From Megaleporinus macrocephalus (taxonomy: Eukaryota > Chordata > Actinopteri > Characiformes > Anostomidae): 64,000 nt of DNA. Below, in pieces: positions 51,201-56,600 of the stretch (positions within the stretch are counted from its first letter, which is position 1; each line of letters starts with the position of its first letter). Location of the stretch: positions 27,044,763 through 27,108,762 of the forward strand of contig CM038710.1 of NCBI GenBank assembly GCA_021613375.1, in the 5' to 3' direction. A program made the position numbers and the translations under genes. A model generated the notes under the pieces. It did not search any database. It had not been told where the DNA came from and was given only the letters and a program-made list of their open reading frames with translations.

Positions 51201-52206
51201 GTACTTAGATCTCCAAGAACGGTCACGTATTTGGTTTCTCTGGGTAAATGTGATTAGTTCTCCTTGGCCTGTGATTATTAGGATAAGGCTATGACTGCAC
51301 GGAGCTTCTACACAGCATTTAGTCAACATACAGTCATTCAGACAAGCCTCACGGAGGATAGACCTCTAATTTGCAGCATGTTCACACTGCACTGTCACAA
51401 GCATATGACGGCCGTGTTTTATGAATGAACCATTGTGACATAATAGAAGTGCTGCTGGAGCTTTACGTTGTGCTCCTGAACCTCCGTCCAGCACAATGGC
51501 TTTATGCACTTCCTCACCACCTGCTATGAGTGAGAGAAGGAACAATAAGAACTTCCACCTCAGTTGGACCATAAGTGTTCAGCAAACAGGGGCTATTCCT
51601 GAGTGGCCTTATAGTCGGGACAGGAAGGGGGGGCTCGCCCCAGCAGTGGAAATGATCCAACAGGCCGGATCTCAGTGTTTAGAATGGGATGTAAGGGAAT
51701 TAAAACACTATTTAGCCGCAGTGAGACGTTTAGGCTCGTGTCCTATCCAGAGCTGCCACATTCAAACACACCGCTGTTACTGGCCGGACTCCTCTCCGGT
51801 CCCTGAACAGAACTGAGCAGCTCAGTGACAGCATGCGGTCGACGAAACGTCAAGATAAAACAGGAACAATCTTTTGAAAAACTCTCTCCTTTTTAAAGAG
51901 TTTGTGGAGGAAATTACCTAGACACAGTGGAGCACATACACCTCCTGTATTAACGTTCAGAACGTGTAGCTGCCTGCTCCGGAATCTGCGCTCGCGCTCT
52001 CTCTCTCTCTCTCTCTCTCTCTATAAACATCTGCCGAAGTTCACGTTTCAAAGTCCGATCTGCGGTCGTGTTTGAGCTTCAGACGCGGTAAAAAAAAAAT
52101 CACACACACAAACACAAACACAGAGAGAGAGAGAGAGAGAAAGGACGGTTTACCTGTTGAGTTTGAGAGCGAACGCTCTCCGCTCTGAGGCGGGCAGGGT
52201 GGCCAT
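408..52206 (-). CDS. dock8: dock8, dedicator of cytokinesis 8, N-terminal part (21 coding exons; 3' end outside window)
   Basis: DOCK-C (zizimin) family guanine nucleotide exchange factor for Cdc42, acting at the leading edge of migrating leukocytes and at immune synapses. Twenty-one exons join in one frame from ATG at 52,206 to about residue 868; human DOCK8 is about 2,100 residues. Landmarks recalled from human DOCK8 and seen here are the start [112 protein letters not shown], and the C2-like DHR-1 domain (roughly residues 550-720) that binds phosphoinositides. These distinguish it from DOCK6 and DOCK7. The DHR-2 catalytic domain is not in the window. Exon lengths and phases are consistent throughout and I saw no disrupting stop codon, so the gene looks intact. 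Intron 1 is 17.5 kb and intron 2 is 9.4 kb. Confidence 0.96.
573..2722. other. dock8 intron 20
   Basis: Holds the MITE-like element at 1,465-2,060 and a TGTTTATGACCT-rich stretch at about 2,080-2,430 that reads like the tail of a retroelement. Otherwise nothing recognised. Confidence 0.7.
1465..2060. mobile_element. MITE-like element with imperfect inverted ends, intron 20
   Basis: Left end GTCTGAAATCGCCTACTAGT and right end in reverse complement GTCCAAACTACTTGTCTACT share a pattern, both followed by CAGTAGA. CTACTGA/TCAGTAG motifs are dense near both ends. Boundaries are approximate. Confidence 0.5.
2723..2957 (-). CDS. dock8: dock8 coding exon 20
   Basis: Residues 736-814: [20 protein letters not shown], a middle with [18 protein letters not shown], and ending [10 protein letters not shown]. 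Just C-terminal to DHR-1, at the start of the helical repeat region. Acceptor gtggcag, donor gtgagc, ends in phase 1. Confidence 0.95.
3081..3176 (-). CDS. dock8: dock8 coding exon 19 (end of DHR-1)
   Basis: Residues 704-735: [20 protein letters not shown], then [12 protein letters not shown]. Acceptor tttgcag, donor gtgtgt, phase 0 at both ends. Confidence 0.93.
3177..4400. other. dock8 intron 18
   Basis: Holds the Tc1/mariner transposase remnant at 3,594-3,870; nothing else recognised. Confidence 0.7.
3594..3870 (+). pseudogene. decayed Tc1/mariner-type transposase fragment, intron 18
   Basis: A plus-strand frame reads [20 protein letters not shown], then [12 protein letters not shown]. 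This resembles the Tc1/mariner transposase segment with a DDE-type catalytic motif DNDPKH. Here that motif is degraded (DQINHK), so the remnant is inactive. Confidence 0.6.
4401..4502 (-). CDS. dock8: dock8 coding exon 18 (DHR-1)
   Basis: Residues 670-703: [20 protein letters not shown], then [14 protein letters not shown]. Acceptor gcctgcag, donor gtacag, phase 0 at both ends. Confidence 0.95.
4503..5027. other. dock8 intron 17
   Basis: Contains the diverged MITE relative at 4,640-4,830 and a short CTAATTACTAA repeat near 4,910. Confidence 0.7.
4640..4830. repeat. diverged relative of the intron 5 MITE, in intron 17
   Basis: Shares the blocks AATTAAATGCAGCAGCTTCC, TTTCATGACGAATAG and CTGGTTCCACTGACTTACAT with the element at 21,388. 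The terminal repeats are not recognisable here. Confidence 0.6.
5028..5172 (-). CDS. dock8: dock8 coding exon 17 (DHR-1)
   Basis: Residues 621-669: [36 protein letters not shown] and NVETLIGYS. One of the most conserved DOCK-C segments. Acceptor catgcag, donor gtgagt, ends in phase 0. Confidence 0.96.
5173..5676. other. dock8 intron 16
   Basis: Nothing recognised. Confidence 0.7.
5677..5747 (-). CDS. dock8: dock8 coding exon 16 (DHR-1)
   Basis: Residues 598-621: [20 protein letters not shown] then YHN. FGKSS is conserved across DOCK6/7/8. Acceptor tatcaag is weak in pyrimidines; donor gtgagg; ends in phase 2. Confidence 0.93.
5748..6727. other. dock8 intron 15
   Basis: Contains direct repeat copy A; nothing else recognised. 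Confidence 0.7.
5838..5906 (+). repeat. 70-bp direct repeat, copy A (intron 15)
   Basis: About 85 percent identical by eye to 8,540-8,609; core GCTACTCTGGTCACAACCCA then CTGAAACCTGTGCCC. Confidence 0.8.
6728..6845 (-). CDS. dock8: dock8 coding exon 15 (start of DHR-1)
   Basis: Residues 558-597: [20 protein letters not shown], then [19 protein letters not shown]. This is the first strand region of the C2-like DHR-1 domain. Acceptor tttgcag, donor gtgagt, ends in phase 0. Confidence 0.95.
6846..7277. other. dock8 intron 14
   Basis: Contains the CTCF-like site at 6,955; nothing else recognised. Confidence 0.7.
6955..6968 (+). promoter_or_regulatory. CTCF core-like motif, dock8 intron 14
   Basis: CCACTAGATGGCGC matches the CTCF core consensus CCASYAGRKGGCRS at every position. 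Occupancy is not known. Confidence 0.4.
7278..7440 (-). CDS. dock8: dock8 coding exon 14
   Basis: Residues 504-558, including [20 protein letters not shown] and [16 protein letters not shown], which leads into the DHR-1 domain. Acceptor ctggtag, donor gtcagt, ends in phase 2. Confidence 0.95.
7755..8299. repeat. imperfect (AGT)n / (ATT)n trinucleotide tract in dock8 intron 13
   Basis: About 545 bp of TAG/TAT/AGC-type triplets. Plus-strand frames read poly-Val and the minus strand reads poly-Thr; neither is a gene. Confidence 0.95.
8540..8609 (+). repeat. 70-bp direct repeat, copy B (intron 13)
   Basis: Partner of 5,838-5,906, in the same orientation and 2.7 kb away. Probably two copies of a dispersed element; boundaries unclear. 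Confidence 0.8.
8659..8752 (-). CDS. dock8: dock8 coding exon 13
   Basis: Residues 473-504: [20 protein letters not shown], then [11 protein letters not shown]. The first half is a hallmark of the DOCK6/7/8 group. Acceptor gttttcag, donor gtgatg, ends in phase 1. Confidence 0.95.
8753..9568. other. dock8 intron 12
   Basis: Nothing recognised. Confidence 0.7.
9569..9699 (-). CDS. dock8: dock8 coding exon 12
   Basis: Residues 429-472: [20 protein letters not shown], then a linker and ITVTTFFKQ at the end (human LSVSSFFKQ). The Ser/Arg-rich middle is variable in the family. Acceptor gagtcag, donor gtttgt, ends in phase 0. Confidence 0.92.
10070..10290 (+). mobile_element. 5'-truncated copy of the same SINE, intron 11
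   Basis: Shares TTTCCTCCCACAGTCCAAAC, the CTGTCCATGGTGTACCC block and the tail AGCGGGATAAAG..ATGGATGG with the copy at 16,204. It lacks the tRNA-like head. Confidence 0.75.
10494..10519. repeat. poly(C) run in intron 11
   Basis: More than 20 consecutive C (G on the sense strand) followed by TCCCC. Homopolymers of this kind are prone to assembly error, so the length is uncertain. Confidence 0.9.
11323..11482 (-). CDS. dock8: dock8 coding exon 11
   Basis: Residues 376-429. Contains [20 protein letters not shown] and [14 protein letters not shown], matching human FCQRLGKYRMPFAW and STLEREVTDVDS. Acceptor ctcctag, donor gtagga, ends in phase 1. The intron between exons 10 and 11 is only 109 nt. 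Confidence 0.95.
11592..11672 (-). CDS. dock8: dock8 coding exon 10
   Basis: Residues 349-375: [20 protein letters not shown], then KESDTTK. Nearly identical to human DOCK8. The acceptor is ttag, fed directly by a (TG)n microsatellite instead of a normal pyrimidine tract. Donor gtgata. Confidence 0.94.
11675..11706. repeat. (CA)n microsatellite forming the exon 10 acceptor tract
   Basis: About 16 CA units on the plus strand; (TG)n on the sense strand running into TTAG at the dock8 exon 10 acceptor. Confidence 0.95.
12040..12710. mobile_element. possible MITE, intron 9
   Basis: Left end AAGGGCATAGATTTGCA and, in reverse complement, right end AAGGCGTAGAATTACCA are related, and GGTGGGGAC occurs next to both ends. 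No target duplication identified. Confidence 0.4.
14190..14339 (-). CDS. dock8: dock8 coding exon 9
   Basis: Residues 299-348, exactly 50 codons. Starts [20 protein letters not shown] and ends [10 protein letters not shown], close to the human sequence. Acceptor ttctgccag, donor gtaaat. Confidence 0.95.
14675..14815. repeat. (AT)n tract plus T-rich run in dock8 intron 8
   Basis: About 70 bp of TA dinucleotides followed by about 70 bp of T-rich sequence. Confidence 0.93.
16204..16520 (-). mobile_element. tRNA-derived SINE, near full length, intron 8
   Basis: On the minus strand it starts with a tRNA-like head, GGCAGCACGGTGCTGTAGTGG, with an A box (TAGTGGTTAGCAC) and a B-box-like GGGTTGGATTCCC about 40 nt later. 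It ends in GATAAAGTGGATGGATA. These are RNA polymerase III promoter parts. Two partial copies lie elsewhere in the window. Confidence 0.75.
16738..17430 (+). repeat. dispersed repeat region with internal direct repeats, intron 8
   Basis: AGTGCTGGATAGTGCTTTGA begins two blocks of about 70 bp at 16,738 and 17,356, 618 bp apart. The preceding TGCAACACGTTCCAACAAAG resembles a fish DNA-repeat motif I recall. Confidence 0.55.
18083..18112. repeat. (AT)n microsatellite, intron 8
   Basis: Thirty bases of AT dinucleotides. Confidence 0.9.
18372..18438 (-). CDS. dock8: dock8 coding exon 8
   Basis: Residues 276-298, [20 protein letters not shown] then KK, matching human [22 protein letters not shown]. 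Acceptor ctttgcag, donor gtcagt, ends in phase 0. Confidence 0.93.
18439..19596. other. dock8 intron 7
   Basis: An AT tract only. Confidence 0.7.
19005..19055. repeat. interrupted (AT)n tract, intron 7
   Basis: Several short TA runs with TTC and AAATT interruptions. Confidence 0.85.
19597..19682 (-). CDS. dock8: dock8 coding exon 7
   Basis: Residues 248-276, [20 protein letters not shown] then ILVRCQTFK. Acceptor catctacag. The donor gtaatc was chosen because it leaves phase 2, which the first base of exon 8 completes to Lys. Confidence 0.9.
19683..20730. other. dock8 intron 6
   Basis: A SINE 3' fragment at 20,072; otherwise AT-rich sequence with nothing recognised. Confidence 0.7.
20072..20150 (+). 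mobile_element. 3' fragment of the same SINE, intron 6
   Basis: Contains CTGTCCATGG, CCCCCCGTGACCCTGACTAG and the (ATGG)n tail. Confidence 0.7.
20731..20946 (-). CDS. dock8: dock8 coding exon 6
   Basis: Residues 176-247, 72 codons in phase 0. Contains [28 protein letters not shown] and [15 protein letters not shown], all recognisable from human DOCK8. Acceptor ctcctcag, donor gtaagc. Confidence 0.95.
21388..21648. mobile_element. MITE with about 30-bp inverted repeats, intron 5
   Basis: The left end reads ATATTGTTGCTGTCCAATGA and continues AAAACATGTAT; the right end in reverse complement is the same with few changes. Interior (about 21,428-21,575) matches sequence at 4,676-4,815. No coding capacity. 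Confidence 0.75.
22302..22520 (+). repeat. teleost dispersed repeat (TTTATTTGTATAG family), copy 2
   Basis: Collinear with the copy at 40,960: TTTATTTGTATAGCGCTTTT, AAGCAGCTTTACAG, GTGAGCAAGCCAGAGGCGAT, GTGGCAAGGAAAA and GGAGGAACCAAGACTCACA. Confidence 0.75.
23499..23607 (-). CDS. dock8: dock8 coding exon 5
   Basis: Residues 139-175, including [19 protein letters not shown], which matches human DFHKTLPKQTFESE. The first part ([12 protein letters not shown]) is less conserved. Acceptor tgtccag, donor gtaaat, ends in phase 0. Separated from exon 4 by a short 131-nt intron. Confidence 0.93.
23739..23810 (-). CDS. dock8: dock8 coding exon 4
   Basis: Residues 115-139, [19 protein letters not shown] then IVSR, near-identical to the same element in human DOCK8. 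Acceptor tttttag, donor gtgagc, ends in phase 2. A long (AT)n tract starts about 50 nt upstream of the acceptor. Confidence 0.94.
23811..24938. other. dock8 intron 3
   Basis: The AT microsatellite near its 3' end; otherwise nothing recognised. Confidence 0.7.
23858..23942. repeat. (AT)n microsatellite just upstream of dock8 exon 4
   Basis: About 85 bp of uninterrupted AT dinucleotides ending roughly 48 nt upstream (sense strand) of the exon 4 acceptor, close to where the branch point should be. Confidence 0.95.
24939..25114 (-). CDS. dock8: dock8 coding exon 3
   Basis: Residues 57-115: [15 protein letters not shown], then a run with [14 protein letters not shown], ending [11 protein letters not shown]. 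This matches the human segment around DPVEPVDFEG and FTDDDLDV. Acceptor ttttccag, donor gtgcgt, ends in phase 2. Confidence 0.93.
25292..25354. repeat. (AT)n plus T34 tract upstream of exon 3
   Basis: (TA)n of about 30 bp followed directly by an uninterrupted T run of over 30 bases; located in intron 2 about 180 nt upstream of exon 3. Confidence 0.93.
27780..28012. mobile_element. second, diverged copy of the same hAT MITE family
   Basis: Homologous by eye to the left two thirds of the element at 46,326, including the TATCGATTCTCAAAA block, the CACTAGATGGCAGTG block and the ACATTAACAAGCAGC block. An ACAGCCCT end at about 28,336-28,343 may be its right terminus, but no target duplication is visible. 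Confidence 0.7.
27920..27933 (+). promoter_or_regulatory. CTCF core-like motif inside a hAT MITE
   Basis: CCACTAGATGGCAG matches CCASYAGRKGGCRS at every position. The sister element has TCACTAGATGGCAG at 46,466-46,479, one mismatch. Confidence 0.35.
31637..34512. repeat. 20-bp minisatellite in dock8 intron 2
   Basis: About 144 tandem units of AGACAGAGCCTTACAGACAC and variants. Zones differ: GCCGTACAG units dominate near 31,740-32,120, GCCTTACAG from about 32,120 to 33,500, GTCTTACAAACACAGG from 33,540 to 34,020, then GCCTTACAG again. Near 33,720-34,020 the order is a 60-bp (three-unit) repeat. Long ORFs in it are a by-product of period 20. Confidence 0.97.
34539..34653 (-). CDS. dock8: dock8 coding exon 2
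   Basis: Residues 18-56. It opens with [12 protein letters not shown], matching human YSSSEIRKQF, and continues with a His/Ser-rich stretch ending SGSIYFNV. Acceptor is tcccag; the donor is probably gtgagt at 34,538. A weaker gtagtg three bases upstream is possible. Phase 0 at the 3' end. The 20-bp minisatellite begins about 24 nt beyond this donor. Confidence 0.88.
36781..36901. mobile_element. 105-bp hAT miniature element
   Basis: Element at 36,789-36,893, beginning CAGTGGTTCTCAAAC and ending GAGGACACTG. Flanks are GCTTAGAC and GCTTAGAT (7 of 8). The CAGTGGTTCTCAAA end is typical of hAT elements. Confidence 0.75.
37330..38248. mobile_element. hAT-type nonautonomous element with near-perfect target duplication
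   Basis: Element at 37,338-38,240 (903 bp), starting TAGGGGTGTG and ending CCAGCCCTA. Flanks are TTCAGTAT on the left and TTCAGCAT on the right (7 of 8). Both ends carry AATCGAT-rich sequence. No transposase ORF. Confidence 0.75.
40960..41172 (+). repeat. teleost dispersed repeat (TTTATTTGTATAG family), copy 1
   Basis: Contains TTTATTTGTATAGAGCTTTT, AAGCAGCTTTACAG, GTGAGCAAACCAGAGGC and GGAGGAACCAGACTCA. The same blocks occur in the same order at 22,302. Common in ray-finned fish genomes from memory; class not assigned. Confidence 0.75.
41225..41860 (+). mobile_element. L2-type LINE 3' end with broken reverse-transcriptase C-terminus
   Basis: A frame reads [20 protein letters not shown] then [14 protein letters not shown], the typical end of fish L2-like LINE ORF2. 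Homology continues in shifted frames ([27 protein letters not shown]) to about 41,640. The 3' end closes with GAGTGTCTGCTAAATGCTG, like L2 tails. Frameshifted and inactive. Confidence 0.7.
43241..43411. mobile_element. hAT-like miniature element
   Basis: Left end CAGTGGTCACCAGCCCTCCT and, in reverse complement, right end CAGTTCAGCCCTGGTCCTGG, both followed by GGAGAT. No matching target duplication is seen. Similar pieces are common in teleost genomes. Confidence 0.6.
45223..45255. repeat. (GT)(AT)n microsatellite, intron 1
   Basis: Short GT run followed by about 30 bp of AT dinucleotides. Confidence 0.9.
46318..46697. mobile_element. hAT-type MITE with 8-bp target duplication
   Basis: Element at 46,326-46,689, flanked by identical 8-bp copies of GAGTAACT (46,318-46,325 and 46,690-46,697). 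Ends are TAGGGGTGT and ACAGCCCTA, imperfect inverted repeats. The interior has TATCGAT-rich sequence and no transposase. The 8-bp duplication assigns it to the hAT superfamily. Confidence 0.88.
48222..48305. repeat. (TATTA)n pentanucleotide microsatellite, intron 1
   Basis: About 16 copies of a TATTA/ATTAT unit with one G substitution near the left end. Confidence 0.93.
51998..52022. repeat. (CT)n tract just downstream of dock8 exon 1
   Basis: About 12 CT units, (GA)n on the sense strand, in intron 1 near the donor side. A second GA run lies at 52,124-52,141. Confidence 0.9.
52154..52206 (-). CDS. dock8: dock8 coding exon 1 (start codon)
   Basis: Encodes residues 1-18, [17 protein letters not shown] plus two bases of R. 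The start was chosen because it reproduces the conserved N-terminus of human DOCK8. The donor is CAACAG|gtaaac and the exon ends in phase 2. Confidence 0.95.
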
Positions 52207-52382
52207 AGCGGCTCAGTCCGGGAGCTTTACGGCCCAGCGGCGCAGAGAAATCCCGAGCGAGGAGCAGATGTCATCGCACGCAGCATCTTTCACGCTATCA
52301 GTGGATTTCTGGGCGGAAACTTCCGCATCTGAACTCCCCAAACACTCACAACAGAGTGGACACGAGACGGAGAGAGAGAGCG

Positions 52383-52424
<42 letters not shown>

Positions 52425-52560
52425 GTGGGGGGCGGTCAGGATAAAAGCGAGCAGCTTTGCCTCCTAAAGTCTGGATTTGTCTATAGAAGCACGGAGTCTG
52501 CATAAATCCGCGAAGCGTCCACTAACCCTGCAGCGCACGCGGCTTTATTCAGAGATTATT
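52207..52560 (-). promoter_or_regulatory. dock8 5' UTR and proximal promoter region
   Basis: Sequence directly upstream of the dock8 ATG. It is richer in CpG than the surroundings and carries a (GA)n tract at 52,368-52,421. I see no clear TATA box on the minus strand. The transcription start cannot be fixed from sequence. A 15-codon upstream ORF sits at 52,227-52,274. Confidence 0.4.
52368..52421. repeat. (GA)n tract upstream of dock8 start codon
   Basis: About 54 bp of GAGA with a few GAGC units, (CT)n on the sense strand, 160-215 nt upstream of the ATG. Confidence 0.93.
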
Positions 52561-53666
52561 TTTGAGGACGCGTTTCTTTTTTTTTTCTTTTATTTGACAC
52601 TTTTTAACATGGATATGATACACTTTGTGACTGTTATGCGCCCCTAATAATTCATGTATATATGTGAACATGTTAAATGACTTAAAAAAGCGAGTTTTAT
52701 CATTTTTAGTCGCTGATCGTATTAATGTAGTGCACTAGTCATGTGGGAACGCTGATTTTAACAGAAGAGCTACATGCTTGGGAATAAAAAAGCTATAAAG
52801 TCAGTGTTAAAGGTGTGTCTGTATGAAATTCCACCGCTTTAGGCCCATCAGACACGTTCTGTGGCATTTCAGCTTCTCTCTCTGGTTGTGATACAGTAGA
52901 CAGGTTAGGGACTGTAGTGGTGAGTTGAGAGTGAATGATTGAGTGAGAGGAAAAGCGCGACCTCTGCCGGTAAACAAACACACTGCAGATTGAAGGTAAG
53001 GCAAATTGGATCCATCTAACAAGCTAAAACTTTTTGCTGATACAAAAGAAAAAAAAGAGTTCTCATCTTTCAGGACTAACGTACAGTACACAAGAAGCCC
53101 AGAAGTCCAGTTTAAGAGTTTTTGGTTACACAGAGAAGAGTAGTCAGCACTCACCTGCTTGTGTGTTTAGCATTACAGTTTAAAGAAGCACGAATTGCAC
53201 TTAAAAAGTCAGTTGTTACTTTGTATGCAGATACACACGCCTACAAAACCACTACACAGTAGAATAATTGTTTTTCCCCCCAAAGCTGTCCAAGTCATCT
53301 GGAGAAAATTGCTGCATTTTTTCATATCATAATATATTTAGCTGGAAAAAAAATATTCCAGTGTTTTGTTTTGTTAAATATTGTGCAGCTCAAGTGCAAA
53401 CCATTTATCCCCCAGCGGAAAGTGCTGACAGCTGAATATCAGTTGTTTGACATGCTGTGGTTAGAAAATCCTCTTGTGCCCTTTTACCATAAACCAGAAA
53501 GACTTCTACTTTTAAACTAAGCACAATGCTCAGTGGGGGTGTTGTTAGGCAGTATTAGACCCATCGTCCAACATTAATCCCCCCCACCACCAAATAATTG
53601 CACACTGTTAGTTTAAATGATTAAATGCGTTTTGCATTCATTCTTCATTATTTAACATTATTTAAC
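52561..53666. other. intergenic region between dock8 and the 31-bp array
   Basis: Unique-looking AT-rich sequence. No coding sequence recognised. Confidence 0.6.
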
Positions 53667-56600
53667 TATGAGTCAGTGATGGAGGGCTGTCGGCCCGTAT
53701 GAGTCAGTGATAGAGGGCTGTTGGCCCGTATGAGTCAGTGATGGAGGGCTGTCGGCCCGTATGAGTCAGTGATGGAGGGCTGTCATTAAGTATGAGTCAG
53801 TGATGGAGGGCTGTCGGCCCGTATGAGTCAGTGATGGAGGGCTGTCAGTTTCTATGAGTCAGTGATGGAGGGCTGTCATTAAGTATGAGTCAGTGATGGA
53901 GGGCTGTCGGCCCGTATGAGTCAGTGATGGAGGGCTGTCGGCCCCTATGAGTCAGTGATGGAGGGCTGTCGGCCCGTATGAGTCAGTGATGGAGGGCTGT
54001 CAGTTTCTATGAGTCAGTGATGGAGGGCTGTCAGTCTGTATGAGTCAGTGACAGAGAGCTGTAAGTTTGTATGAGTCAGTGATGGAGGGCTGTCAGTCTG
54101 TATGAGTCAGTGATGGAGGGCTGTCAGTCTGTATGAGTCAGTGACAGAGAGCTGTCAGTTTCTATGAGTCAGTGATGGAGGGCTGTCAGTCTGTATGAGT
54201 CAGTGACAGAGAGCTGTCAGTTTCTGAGTCAGTGATGGAGGGCTGTCAGTCTGTATGAGTCAGTGACAGAGAGCTGTCAGTTTCTGAGTCAGTGATGGAG
54301 GGCTCTCAGTCTGTATGAGTCAGTGATGGAGGGCTGTCGGCCCCTATGAGTCAGTGATGGAGGGCTGTCAGTTTCTATGAGTCAGTGATGGAGGGCTGTC
54401 AGTCTGTATGAGTCAGTGATGGAGAGCTGTCAGTTTGTATGAGTCAGTGATAGAGGGCTGTCAGTCTGTATGAGTCAGTGATGGAGGGCTGTCAGTTTGT
54501 ATGAGTCAGTGATAGAGGGCTGTCAGTCTGTATGAGTCAGTGATAGAGGGCTGTCAGTCTGTATGAGTCAGTGATGGAGGGCTGTCAGTCTGTATGAGTC
54601 AGTGATGGAGAGCTGTCAGTTTGTATGAGTCAGTGATAGAGGGCTGTCAGTCTGTATGAGTCAGTGATGGAGAGCTGTCAGTTTGTATGAGTCAGTGATA
54701 GAGGGCTGTCAGTCTGTATGAGTCAGTGATAGAGGGCTGTCAGTTTGTATGAGTCAGTGATGGAGGGCTGTCAGTTTGTATGAGTCAGTGATAGAGGGCT
54801 GTCAGTCTGTATGAGTCAGTGATAGAGGGCTGTCAGTCTGTATGAGTCAGTGACAGAGAGCTGTCAGTTTCTATGAGTCAGTGATGGAGGGCTCTCAGTC
54901 TGTATGAGTCAGTGATGGAGGGCTGTCGGCCCCTATGAGTCAGTGATGGAGGGCTGTCAGTTTCTATGAGTCAGTGATGGAGGGCTGTCAGTCTGTATGA
55001 GTCAGTGATGGAGAGCTGTCAGTTTGTATGAGTCAGTGATGGAGGGCTGTCAGTCTGTATGAGTCAGTGACAGAGAGCTGTCAGTTTGTATGAGTCAGTG
55101 ATAGAGGGCTGTCAGTTTCTATGAGTCAGTGATGGAGGGCTCTCAGTCTGTATGAGTCAGTGATGGAGGGCTGTCGGCCCCTATGAGTCAGTGATGGAGG
55201 ACTGTCTGCTCCTATACGTCAGTGATGGAGGGCTGTCGGCCAGTATGAGTCAGTGATAGAGGGCTGTCAGTTTCTATGAGTCAGTGATGGAGGGCTCTCA
55301 GTCTGTATGAGTCAGTGATGGAGGGCTGTCGGCCCCTATGAGTCAGTGATGGAGGGCTGTCTGCTCTTATACGTCAGTGATGGAGGGCTGTCGGCCCGTA
55401 TGAGTCAGTGATAGAGGGCTGTCGGCCCCTATGAGTCAGTGATGGAGGGCTGTCGGCCCCTATAAGTCAGTGATAGAGGGCTGTCGGCCCGTATGAGTCA
55501 GTGATAGAGGGCTGTCGGCCTGTATGAGTCAGTGATGGAGGGCTGTCGGCCCGTATGAGTCAGTGATAGAGGGCTGTCGGCCCCTATGAGTCAGTGATAG
55601 AGGGCTGTCAGTTTGTATGAGTCAGTGATGGAGGGCTGTCAGTTTGTATGAGTCAGTGATAGAGGGCTGTCAGTCTGTATGAGTCAGTGATAGAGGGCTG
55701 TCAGTCTGTATGAGTCAGTGACAGAGAGCTGTCAGTTTCTATGAGTCAGTGATGGAGGGCTCTCAGTCTGTATGAGTCAGTGATGGAGGGCTGTCGGCCC
55801 CTATGAGTCAGTGATGGAGGGCTGTCAGTTTTTATGAGTCAGTGATGGAGGGCTGTCAGTCTGTATGAGTCAGTGATGGAGAGCTGTCAGTTTGTATGAG
55901 TCAGTGATGGGGGGCTGTCAGTCTGTATGAGTCAGTGACAGAGAGCTGTCAGTTTGTATGAGTCAGTGATAGAGGGCTGTCAGTTTCTATGAGTCAGTGA
56001 TGGAGGGCTCTCAGTCTGTATGAGTCAGTGATGGAGGGCTGTCGGCCCCTATGAGTCAGTGATGGAGGACTGTCTGCTCCTATACGTCAGTGATGGAGGG
56101 CTGTCGGCCAGTATGAGTCAGTGACAGAGGGCTGTCAGTTTCTATGAGTCAGTGATGGAGGGCTCTCAGTCTGTATGAGTCAGTGATGGAGGGCTGTCGG
56201 CCCCTATGAGTCAGTGATGGAGGGCTGTCGGCCCCTATGAGTCAGTGATGGAGGGCTGTCTGCTCTTATACGTCAGTGATGGAGGGCTGTCGGCCCGTAT
56301 GAGTCAGTGATAGAGGGCTGTCGGCCCCTATGAGTCAGTGATGGAGGGCTGTCGGCCCCTATAAGTCAGTGATAGAGGGCTGTCGGCCCGTATGAGTCAG
56401 TGATAGAGGGCTGTCGGCCCCTATGAGTCAGTGATGGAGGGCTGTCGGCCCCTATAAGTCAGTGATAGAGGGCTGTCGGCCCGTATGAGTCAGTGATAGA
56501 GGGCTGTCGGCCCCTATGAGTCAGTGATGGAGGGCTGTCGGCCCCTATAAGTCAGTGATAGAGGGCTGTCGGCCCGTATGAGTCAGTGATAGAGGGCTGT

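Larger units (their letters stand above)
34654..52153. other. dock8 intron 1
   Basis: About 17.5 kb. Four hAT-type or hAT-like elements, an L2 LINE tail, one teleost dispersed repeat and several microsatellites. Stretches at 38,250-40,950, 43,420-46,300 and 48,310-51,990 show no recognisable gene; enhancers could lie there but cannot be called from sequence. Confidence 0.7.

Noticed and set aside
52157..52444. Plus-strand 95-residue ORF over dock8 exon 1 with an Arg-Glu run
   Set aside because: It is antisense to exon 1 and continues into the GA repeat; no homology. No support for a divergent gene.
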